A DNA stretch of 64,000 nucleotides from Streptomyces sp. BV286 (GTDB lineage Bacteria; Actinomycetota; Actinomycetes; Streptomycetales; Streptomycetaceae). A program made the translations under genes and the position numbers. This document shows, one piece after another, positions 18,303 through 25,502 of this stretch. The stretch is from the NCBI RefSeq assembly GCF_019090165.1, contig NZ_JAHRIB010000147.1:38530-102529 (forward strand), written 5' to 3'. Position 1 is the first letter of the stretch. Each line of letters opens with the position of its first letter. The notes under the pieces are model-generated. The model worked only from the letters and a program-made list of their open reading frames with translations, did not search any database and was not told the DNA's origin.

Positions 18303-19289
18303 ATGATCGAGCTCGAAGGGCTGACCAAGCGGTACGGCGAGAAGATGGCGGTGAACCAGCTGACGTTCGCCGTGCGGCCCGGGGTCGTCACCGGGTTCCT
18401 CGGGCCGAACGGCGCCGGGAAGTCCACGACGATGCGGATGATGCTCGGCCTCGACCGGCCGACCGCGGGTGACGTCCGGATCGACGGGCAGCACTACGAC
18501 CGCCTCAAGGATCCGCTGAAGTACATCGGGGGTCTCCTCGACGCCAAGGCCATGCACGGCGGGCGCAGTGCCTTCAACCACCTCCTGTGCCTGGCGCAGA
18601 GCAACGGCATCCCGAGGTCGCGGGTGCACGAGGTCCTCGACACCGTCGGCCTCACGGCGGTGGCGAAGAAGAAGGCGAAGGGCTTCTCCCTCGGTATGGG
18701 GCAGCGGCTCGGCATCGCGGGCGCGCTGCTCGGCGACCCGCGGATCCTGATGTTCGACGAGCCGGTCAACGGGCTCGACCCCGAGGGCATCCACTGGATC
18801 CGCAACCTGATGAAGTCCCTCGCCGCCCAGGGCCGTACGGTCTTCGTCTCCTCGCACCTGATGAGCGAGATGGCGCTGACGGCCGACCACCTCGTCGTGA
18901 TCGGCCAGGGCCGGCTGCTCGCGGACACCTCCATGGCCGGTTTCATCCGCGAGAACTCCCGGTCGTACGTACGGATCCGGTCGCCTCAGCGGGAATCGCT
19001 GCTCGACGTGCTGCACTCGGCGGGGGTCACGGTCGTCGAGACGGGCAACGGGACGCTGGAGGTGGACGGTTCGAAGTCGGAGCACATCGGTGAGCTCGCC
19101 GCACAGCACCGGATCGTGCTGCACGAGCTGAGCCCCCAGCAGGCCTCGCTGGAGGAGGCGTTCATGCAGCTGACGGCGGAGTCGGTGGAGTACCACGCGC
19201 ACGCCGACACCCCACTCGCCGCCGCCCCGCCGCCCCCTCCCGGCGAGCAGCGGGGACCGCACTGGGGCACCGACTGGAAGAAGGGCTGA
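18303..19289 (+). CDS. ABC exporter ATP-binding protein (pair 1)
   Basis: 328 residues. Walker A GPNGAGKST (about 37-45), Q-loop region GGLLDAKAMHGG, signature LGMGQR in place of LSGGQ, Walker B RILMFDEPVNGLDP, D-loop and switch His in SSHLMSEM. The C-terminal 100 residues are a regulatory extension ending in a Pro-rich tail. It energises the adjacent permease, an ABC-2-like exporter resembling bacitracin or lantibiotic self-protection systems. The substrate is unknown. It starts 24 bases after the filP terminator, so it has its own promoter or depends on readthrough. Confidence 0.9.
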   Translation: MIELEGLTKRYGEKMAVNQLTFAVRPGVVTGFLGPNGAGKSTTMRMMLGLDRPTAGDVRIDGQHYDRLKDPLKYIGGLLDAKAMHGGRSAFNHLLCLAQSNGIPRSRVHEVLDTVGLTAVAKKKAKGFSLGMGQRLGIAGALLGDPRILMFDEPVNGLDPEGIHWIRNLMKSLAAQGRTVFVSSHLMSEMALTADHLVVIGQGRLLADTSMAGFIRENSRSYVRIRSPQRESLLDVLHSAGVTVVETGNGTLEVDGSKSEHIGELAAQHRIVLHELSPQQASLEEAFMQLTAESVEYHAHADTPLAAAPPPPPGEQRGPHWGTDWKKG

Positions 19290-19293
19290 ACCC

Positions 19294-20064
19294 ATGGCCG
19301 CGACCCAGGTCGTCCGCTCCGAGTGGACCAAGATCCGGTCGGTGGCGTCCACGGTGTGGACGCTGAGTCTCGCCGCCGTGGTGACCGTCGTGCTCGGTGT
19401 GCTGATCTCGCTGCTGTCCAAGAACGAGTTCGACAAGCTGAGCGCGAAGGACCGGCTCTCCTTCGACCCCACGTTCATCAGCTTCGCGGGAATGAGCCTC
19501 GGTCAGCTGGCGATGATCGTGTTCGGCGTGCTGGTGGTGTCCAACGAGTACAGCACCGGCATGATCCGCACCTCGCTCTCCGCGGTCCCCCAGCGCGGCA
19601 CGTTCCTCTTCAGCAAGATCGCGGTGGCGACCGGGCTCGCCTTCCTCGTCGCCCTCGTGACCAGTTTCGTCGCGTTCTTCCTCGGCCAGGCGATGCTCGG
19701 CTCGCACCGGGCGTCGATCGGCGACCCGGGCGTGCTGCGCGCGGTCATCGGCGGCGGTCTCTACATGACCCTCATCGCCGTCTTCTCGATGGGCGTCGCC
19801 ACGATGCTCCGCAGCCCGATGCTCTCCCTCGGCATCCTGATGCCGTTCTTCTTCCTCATCTCCGCCATCCTCGGCAACGTCTCGGCCACCAAGAAGGTCG
19901 GCCAGTACCTGCCCGACCAGGCGGGCAGCAAGATCATGCAGGTGGTGACCCCGGTCGACGACGACGTGCCGTACGGGCCCTGGGGCGGCCTCGGGATCAT
20001 GGTGCTGTGGGTGGTCCTCGCGGTGGCCGGCGGGTACGTGCTGCTCAAGAGGAGGGACGCGTAG
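19294..20064 (+). CDS. ABC-2 type permease (pair 1)
   Basis: 256 residues, five bases after its ATPase. Six hydrophobic segments (about 21-41, 68-90, 108-130, 150-172, 178-196 and 228-248), the N-terminal VVRSEWTKIRSV motif that docks to the ATPase, and SNEYSTGMIRTSLSA at the first cytoplasmic loop, both typical of the ABC-2/DUF3533-like exporters of actinomycetes. It ends LLKRRDA, nearly identical to the second permease. An export function is inferred; nothing in the sequence names the cargo. Confidence 0.88.
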   Translation: MAATQVVRSEWTKIRSVASTVWTLSLAAVVTVVLGVLISLLSKNEFDKLSAKDRLSFDPTFISFAGMSLGQLAMIVFGVLVVSNEYSTGMIRTSLSAVPQRGTFLFSKIAVATGLAFLVALVTSFVAFFLGQAMLGSHRASIGDPGVLRAVIGGGLYMTLIAVFSMGVATMLRSPMLSLGILMPFFFLISAILGNVSATKKVGQYLPDQAGSKIMQVVTPVDDDVPYGPWGGLGIMVLWVVLAVAGGYVLLKRRDA

Positions 20065-20172
20065 GAGTGTTTTTTACCCGCTCTTGAAGGGAACCGTCAG
20101 CGCCCCGATATCCTCCTAACCCTTACGGGGGCGTGTGCCCCGACGTCCTGAAGCTTTCGATGGGTGCGGAGA

Positions 20173-21405
20173 ATGATCGAGGCAGTCGGCCTGACGAAGC
20201 GCTACGGCGACAAGACAGCCGTGTACAACCTTTCCTTCCAGGTGCGACCCGGTTCCGTCACCGGCTTCCTCGGGCCCAACGGGTCGGGCAAGTCGACGAC
20301 CATGCGCATGATCCTCGGGCTCGACAACCCGACCTCCGGCCAGGTGACCATCGGCGGATACCCGTACCGCAGGCTGCCCAACGCCCCCCGCCAGGTCGGC
20401 GCGCTCCTCGACGCCAAGGCCGTGCACGGCGGCCGGCACGCCCGCAACCACCTGCTGTGCCTGGCCCAGCTGTCGGGCATCCCCGCCCGCCGGGTGGACG
20501 AGGTGCTCGGTGTCGTGGGCCTCCAGGACGTGGCGCGAAAGCGCTCCAAGGGCTTCTCCCTCGGCATGGGCCAGCGGCTCGGCATCGCGGCCGCGCTGCT
20601 CGGCGACCCGCAGGTGCTGCTCTTCGACGAGCCGGTCAACGGGCTCGACCCCGAGGGCATCCTGTGGGTGCGCAACCTGATGAAGTCGCTGGCCGCGGAG
20701 GGCCGGACCGTCTTCGTCTCCTCGCACCTCATGAGCGAGATGGCCCTCACCGCCGACCACCTCATCGTGATCGGCCGCGGTCAGCTCCTCGCCGACATGA
20801 GCGTCGGCGCCTTCATCTCGGCCAACTCCGCCGACTTCGCGCGCGTGCGGACGCCCGACACCGAGCCCCACCAGCGCGAGAAGCTGACGTCCGCGCTCAC
20901 GGAGGCGGGCGGTCAGGTGATGCCGGAGCAGGACGGCGGGCTGCGGGTCACCGGTCTGCCGCTGCCGCGCATCAGCGACCTCGCGCACGAGGCGGACGTA
21001 CGCCTGTGGGAGCTCTCGCCCCACCAGGCCTCGCTGGAGGAGGCGTACATGCGGATGACGCAGGGAGCCGTCGACTACCGCTCCAGCATCGACCAGCGCG
21101 CCGGCCTGCAGCAGGAGCTGCCGCCGGGGGCCGTGCCGCCGCCGCAGATGCCGGTGCCGGGACAGGGCCAGCCGGGCTGGTACGCCCCGCCGCCGCCCCA
21201 GCAGGGCGGGCAGCCGTTCGCGATGCCGCAGGGACAGCCCCCGGCGGGCCCGTACGGCGCTCCGGGCGCCCCCGGGGCCGGGGAGCCCAATCCGTACGCC
21301 CAGCCCGCCCCCGCGCCGTCCGCAGCCGCTCCCGCGGCGCCTGCGGCCGCCCCCGCACAGCCCGCCGCCGCCCCCGACCTGACCAAGCCCGAGGACGCCC
21401 GATGA
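20173..21405 (+). CDS. ABC exporter ATP-binding protein (pair 2)
   Basis: 410 residues from ATG 20173 (GGAG upstream). It is a duplicate of the first ATPase, with long identical blocks such as KGFSLGMGQRLGIA, FDEPVNGLDPEGI and TVFVSSHLMSEMALTADHL. Walker A is GPNGSGKST. It differs by a C-terminal extension of about 100 residues, rich in Pro, Gln, Ala and Gly, probably disordered. Its stop overlaps the following permease start. A T-rich stretch (20069-20078) after pair 1 and a 108-base gap suggest an independent promoter. Confidence 0.9.
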   Translation: MIEAVGLTKRYGDKTAVYNLSFQVRPGSVTGFLGPNGSGKSTTMRMILGLDNPTSGQVTIGGYPYRRLPNAPRQVGALLDAKAVHGGRHARNHLLCLAQLSGIPARRVDEVLGVVGLQDVARKRSKGFSLGMGQRLGIAAALLGDPQVLLFDEPVNGLDPEGILWVRNLMKSLAAEGRTVFVSSHLMSEMALTADHLIVIGRGQLLADMSVGAFISANSADFARVRTPDTEPHQREKLTSALTEAGGQVMPEQDGGLRVTGLPLPRISDLAHEADVRLWELSPHQASLEEAYMRMTQGAVDYRSSIDQRAGLQQELPPGAVPPPQMPVPGQGQPGWYAPPPPQQGGQPFAMPQGQPPAGPYGAPGAPGAGEPNPYAQPAPAPSAAAPAAPAAAPAQPAAAPDLTKPEDAR

Positions 21406-22247
21406 GCACGCCCCAGCCGCAGACGCATCAGCAGGCCGCCCCTGCCCCGAACTGGCAGTCGGCGCCCGGGACTTCGTACACCTCGCCGATCCCGATCACG
21501 CGCACCCACCTCGGTCACGCGCTCACCTCGGAGTGGACGAAGATCAAGTCGGTGCGCTCCACGATGTGGACGCTCGGGGTCTTCCTGCTCCTGGTCGTGG
21601 GCATCGGCCTGCTCGTCGCCGCCCAGACGACCGACGAGGACTACCGGAGCGTCCCGTACACGATCCCCGCCTTCTTCGGGCTGATCCTCGGACAGATCTG
21701 CCTGATCACCCTGGGTGTGCTGGTGGTCTCGTCCGAGTACGGCACGGGCATGATCCGTACGACGTTCACGGCCTCGCCCCAGCGTCACCGGGTGCTCACC
21801 GCCAAGCTGCTGGTCTTCTTCGTCGTCGCGTTCGTCGTGTCGGCCCTCGCCATCGGGTTCGTGGGCCTCGTCACCTCGGGCATGCACGGCGGGTCGTCGG
21901 ACAACGAGTGGGGCGGGACCGTCCTGAAGGGCGCGCTCTACGTGTCGCTGCTCGGCGTGCTCGCGCTGGCCGTGGGCTCGATGCTGCGGCACTCCGCGGG
22001 CGCGATCACCGCGATGCTCGGTGTGGTGCTGGTGCCGGCGATCCTGCCCGCGTTCCTGCTGATGTCCGAGAGCATGCGCACGATCGGCGAGAAGATGATG
22101 GAGTACAACGCTCCGAACGCGCTCGCCCAGATCTTCGAGATCGACAGCGAGAACGGCGGCGGGGGCTCACAACTCGCCCTGCTCGCCGGCGTGACCGCGG
22201 CGGCCATCGCGGGCGCCTACGTCCTGCTGGAACGGCGGGACGTGTAG
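21402..22247 (+). CDS. ABC-2 type permease (pair 2)
   Basis: 281 residues from ATG 21402, overlapping the ATPase stop in ATGA. The first 40 residues are a Gln/Pro-rich cytoplasmic extension absent from permease 1. Then come LTSEWTKIKSVRSTMWTLG, six hydrophobic segments, SSEYGTGMIRTTFTASPQ and the ending VLLERRDV. It clearly arose with its ATPase by duplication of the preceding pair. Upstream in-frame codons (from 20133) are shadow sequence of the ATPase gene. Confidence 0.88.
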   Translation: MSTPQPQTHQQAAPAPNWQSAPGTSYTSPIPITRTHLGHALTSEWTKIKSVRSTMWTLGVFLLLVVGIGLLVAAQTTDEDYRSVPYTIPAFFGLILGQICLITLGVLVVSSEYGTGMIRTTFTASPQRHRVLTAKLLVFFVVAFVVSALAIGFVGLVTSGMHGGSSDNEWGGTVLKGALYVSLLGVLALAVGSMLRHSAGAITAMLGVVLVPAILPAFLLMSESMRTIGEKMMEYNAPNALAQIFEIDSENGGGGSQLALLAGVTAAAIAGAYVLLERRDV

Positions 22248-22304
22248 GCGCCGGACGTGTAGGCGCGGAACGTGGACCGGGGGCGGACGTCGCCCGTCAC
22301 GGCA

Positions 22305-22646
22305 CTAGAACCTCGGCGCGTTACGGGACCGCTGCACCCGCGTGGTGCGGCGGTCCTTCGCGTTCCAGCACGCCTTGTGCCAGTGACGGCGCTCGTCGAC
22401 GCCGGAGTGCTCGGGCCAGGCCACCACGTGCGGGACGCCGGAGGGGATCTGCTGGTCGCAGCCGGGGCAGCGGTACGTCTTGCCCTGCGCGCTCGCGCCC
22501 GCCACGTGCCGCACGCTCCACGCATCGCCCTGCCAGCTCTCCGAGGACTGCCAGCCCCCGTAGCGGTCGGACGGGTCCGATCCGTCTGCGGACGCGCTCC
22601 GACCGGAGCCGTCCGCACCCTTGGGACGGTTGCGACGCGGGGACAC
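22305..22646 (-). CDS. Small zinc-finger-like conserved protein
   Basis: 113 residues from GTG 22646 with GAGG six bases upstream. The N-terminus is basic and Ser/Asp-rich; the core has YRCPGCDQQI and, about 25 residues later, HWHKACWN, giving a C-x2-C...H-x2-H-x2-C arrangement that could bind one zinc ion. The C-terminus is strongly basic (KDRRTTRVQRSRN). Proteins like this are often labelled ATP/GTP-binding in streptomycetes, but no nucleotide-binding motif is visible. Nucleic-acid binding is possible from the basic termini; function unknown. Confidence 0.65.
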   Translation of the reverse strand: MSPRRNRPKGADGSGRSASADGSDPSDRYGGWQSSESWQGDAWSVRHVAGASAQGKTYRCPGCDQQIPSGVPHVVAWPEHSGVDERRHWHKACWNAKDRRTTRVQRSRNAPRF

Positions 22647-22863
22647 GGGACACCTCACGGAGCTATACAGGGAGCACGGGCCGCGTCCAGCCTACGCGGA
22701 GCACCCAGGGGTACGCGTACGTCACCAATCCCCACAGATCCACCGCACGGCCGGCCCATTCTGCAGACAATCCGCCAATCTCCCCGCCAAGCCGTGTCCT
22801 TGGCACGTGTCAGACGGTTATGCGGGATGGGGAGCCGCGTCGGCACAAGGAGGCAGGAGTGCG

Positions 22864-23892
22864 ATGCGCGTAGGAAGTTTCGTTCTGGCGGCCCAGTTCC
22901 CAGGACAGGGCCAAGGCGAGGCGCTGCACCGCGCGGTGCGGTCCGCGGAGGTCGCCGAGGAGGCCGGCCTCGACACGGTGTGGCTGGCGGAGCACCACTT
23001 CGTGCCGTACGGGACGTGCCCGTCGGCCGTGACACTCGCGGCGTTACTGCTCGGCCGCACCCACCGTATCCGCGTGGGCACCGCGGTCAGTGTGCTGCCC
23101 ACCGTGCACCCGGTGGCGCTCGGCGAGCAGGCCGCACTGCTGCACGTGACGTCCGGCGGGCGCTTCTCGCTCGGGGTGGGACGCGGGGGCCCCTGGGTCG
23201 ACCTCGAGGTCTTCGGGACGGGCCTGGAGGCGTACGAGCGGGGGTTCCCGGAATCACTCGATCTGCTGGTGCGCTGGCTGCGCAGGCCGTCCGTCGCGGG
23301 CGGGTCCGAGCGCTTCGACTTCCGCGAAGTCCCCGTCGTGCCACGGCCGTCGGAGGCCCTGTCGGGCGGTGAGGGCCCCGAGGTCGTCGTGGCCTGCACC
23401 TCCCCGGCGAGCGTCCGGCTGGCCGCCGAGCGCAAACTGCCGATGCTGCTCGGCATGCACGTGGGGGACGAGGAGAAGGCCGAGATGGTCGCGCTGTGGC
23501 GTTCGTGCGCGCTCGCCGCGGGGCACACCCCCGACGACATCGCGGACGCCGCCCACGTCTCGGCCGGGCTCGCACAGATCGCCGACCGGCGGACGGACGC
23601 GGTGGAGACGCTCCTGAAGACCATGCCGGGCTGGCTGAAGCAGGGGCTCGACGCGCATGTGACGGTGGACGACCGAAAGCGCTCGATGCGCGATCCCCTG
23701 GCGTACACCGAACTGCTCTGCGGCCTCCACCCGGTGGGCACTCCCCGCCTGTGCGCCGACCGCCTCGCGGCGACCTCCGAGCGCACGGGGATCACCCGCT
23801 TCGCCCTCCTCGTGGAAGGCACCGGTGATCTCGCGGCCACGGAGGAGAATGTCCGGCGCCTGGGGGGCGAGGTACTGCCGCGGCTCCGGTGA
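22864..23892 (+). CDS. LLM-class flavin-dependent oxidoreductase
   Basis: 342 residues from ATG 22864 with AGGAGG upstream. Bacterial luciferase-like TIM barrel: GSFVLAAQFPG at strand 1, DTVWLAEHHF (the family W-x-x-E-H-H), IRVGTAVSVLP, HPVALGEQAALL and SGGRFSLGVGRG. It probably uses reduced FMN or F420 to oxidise or reduce a small organic substrate, which cannot be inferred. Stands alone, bounded by a strong terminator. Confidence 0.85.
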   Translation: MRVGSFVLAAQFPGQGQGEALHRAVRSAEVAEEAGLDTVWLAEHHFVPYGTCPSAVTLAALLLGRTHRIRVGTAVSVLPTVHPVALGEQAALLHVTSGGRFSLGVGRGGPWVDLEVFGTGLEAYERGFPESLDLLVRWLRRPSVAGGSERFDFREVPVVPRPSEALSGGEGPEVVVACTSPASVRLAAERKLPMLLGMHVGDEEKAEMVALWRSCALAAGHTPDDIADAAHVSAGLAQIADRRTDAVETLLKTMPGWLKQGLDAHVTVDDRKRSMRDPLAYTELLCGLHPVGTPRLCADRLAATSERTGITRFALLVEGTGDLAATEENVRRLGGEVLPRLR

Positions 23893-23939
23893 ACCGGCCC
23901 GCACTCCCCCCGAAGGGAGCGGCGCCCCGGCTCAGCCTG

Positions 23940-23974
23940 CCCGCGGACCGGGCCGAACAGGCCCGGTCCGCGGG
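23940..23974. terminator. Terminator between oxidoreductase and 24.0-kb gene
   Basis: A perfect 15-bp stem (CCCGCGGACCGGGCC and its complement), loop GAACA, between two convergent genes; it can act in both directions. Confidence 0.85.
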
Positions 23975-24040
23975 AAGCTTGCCGCCCCGGTACAGAACAC
24001 CTCCCGCGTACGGGGCGGCAAGCCGTGCGACTCCACTGCC

Positions 24041-24433
24041 TCAGCAGTCCCGGAACTCCGGCGACTGGTTCAGCAACTGACTGCGCACCGACGTGAAGCG
24101 GGCCAGAGTGTCGTCCACCGAGCCGTCCAGCGGGAACACTGCCACCCGATGGCAGTTCTGGAAGGCCAGGCGTACGCCGAAGTGCCGCTGCAGCGCACCG
24201 CGTATCGCGTCGCTCGCGAGCGCACGCAGCAGCTGGCCACGCGCCTGCTCGTCCGGCGGAGGCGTCTGGTTGTCGGCGAAGTTGCCGCCGTCCACCTTCA
24301 GCTGAGCCACCAGGGAGCTGATCATCTCCCATGCGTAGGGCAGGGAGGTCCGGACGCAGTCGACGAATTCCGCTTCGTCGACCTCGCCTCGCTCGGCCTT
24401 TTCGAGTAGGGCCGGTGAGACGTCCAGCGACAT
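24041..24433 (-). CDS. Small conserved actinobacterial protein divergent from nucS
   Basis: 130 residues from ATG 24433 with GAGAGGAG upstream; longer frames to 24601 lack a site. Acidic, single-domain, with KAERGEVDEAEFVDCVRTSLPYAWEMI, then DNQTPPPDEQARGQLLRALASDAIRGALQRHFG and FQNCHRVAVFPLD. No signal peptide, membrane span or known catalytic motif. From memory, S. coelicolor has a homologue next to nucS. It may be a small regulatory or structural protein; no function assigned. Confidence 0.7.
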   Translation of the reverse strand: MSLDVSPALLEKAERGEVDEAEFVDCVRTSLPYAWEMISSLVAQLKVDGGNFADNQTPPPDEQARGQLLRALASDAIRGALQRHFGVRLAFQNCHRVAVFPLDGSVDDTLARFTSVRSQLLNQSPEFRDC

Positions 24434-24720
24434 GGGTTCTCCTCTCGCACCCCCTCGGCCGAGGGGGTTGACGGACAGGTAAGGAGACCGTGACGCCGAA
24501 CACGCTGAGTACACGCGTCGCGACCTCCCGTTTATACGGTAGGCAACTGTTCGTGGCCGCACCAGGACATTGAGAAACCAGGCCAGTCCCAACGTGCACA
24601 CAACCGGCCACTTTCGAACAGGGCTTATCCGGGGAAACAGGGGCGACCGGAAGAGTTGCGGTCAACGAGCCTCCTGGGCGGATCGCGCCGACCCGCACCG
24701 GTCGAGTAGCGTTGCCGACC

Positions 24721-25401
24721 ATGCGTCTCGTCATTGCCCGCTGCTCCGTTGACTACGCGGGCCGGCTCACCGCCCATCTCCCGTCGGCCCCCCGCCTCAT
24801 CCTCGTGAAGGCGGACGGCAGTGTCTCGATCCATGCGGACGACCGGGCCTACAAGCCCCTCAACTGGATGTCGCCGCCCTGCACCCTGAAGGAGGGGCCG
24901 GGGGACGGTGAAGGCACGGCGGGTGTCTGGACCGTCATCAACAAGGCGGGCGAGAAGCTCATCATCACCATGGAGGAGGTCCTCCACGACTCCTCGCACG
25001 AGCTCGGCGTGGACCCCGGCCTGATCAAGGACGGCGTGGAGGCGCACCTCCAGGAGCTCCTGGCCGACCGCATCGACACCCTCGGAGAGGGCTACTCGCT
25101 GATCCGCCGCGAGTACATGACGGCCATCGGCCCGGTCGACATCCTCTGCCGCGACGCGGAGGGCCGTACCGTCGCCGTGGAGATCAAGCGGCGGGGCGAG
25201 ATCGACGGCGTGGAGCAACTGACGCGCTACCTGGAGCTGTTGAACCGCGACCCGCACCTCGCGCCGGTCCGCGGCATCTTCGCCGCCCAGGAGATCAAGC
25301 CCCAGGCGCGCGTCCTCGCCACGGACCGGGGCATCGGCTGCGCGGTCCTCGACTACAACGCGCTGCGGGGCATCGAGGACGACAAGCTGCGGCTGTTCTG
25401 A
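24721..25401 (+). CDS. nucS: NucS/EndoMS mismatch-specific endonuclease
   Basis: 226 residues from ATG 24721 (MRLVIARCSVDYAG). N-terminal DNA-binding beta domain with the PLNWMSPPC loop, then a RecB-like nuclease domain with catalytic Glu, Asp and Lys in GPVDILCRD and VAVEIKRRG, and a QLTRYLELL helix. NucS replaces MutS-MutL in actinobacteria by cleaving both strands at mismatches, probably with the beta clamp; the C-terminal DDKLRLF resembles the clamp-binding tail. TAGCGT lies 14 bases before the ATG and no Shine-Dalgarno is visible. Confidence 0.93.
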   Translation: MRLVIARCSVDYAGRLTAHLPSAPRLILVKADGSVSIHADDRAYKPLNWMSPPCTLKEGPGDGEGTAGVWTVINKAGEKLIITMEEVLHDSSHELGVDPGLIKDGVEAHLQELLADRIDTLGEGYSLIRREYMTAIGPVDILCRDAEGRTVAVEIKRRGEIDGVEQLTRYLELLNRDPHLAPVRGIFAAQEIKPQARVLATDRGIGCAVLDYNALRGIEDDKLRLF

Positions 25402-25418
25402 CGGCCACGGGGCCGCTC

Positions 25419-25477
25419 GTACGGCATGGCAGTGGGCCGGGTCCTTCCACAGGACCCGGCCCACTGTCATGCCGTAC
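25419..25477. terminator. Strong bidirectional terminator after nucS
   Basis: A 26-bp stem with a single G-U pair (GTACGGCATG outer arm, CAGTGGGCCGGGTCC inner arm) and loop TTCCACA, between the convergent nucS and the NTPase-like gene. Confidence 0.9.
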
Positions 25478-25502
25478 GTACGCGGTCGTCGTGCCTCGCC
25501 GC

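Noticed and set aside
20133..21401. In-frame upstream extension of the second permease frame
   Set aside because: Overlaps the ATPase in another frame and reads as low-complexity Arg/Ala; the ATGA start at 21402 is the real one.
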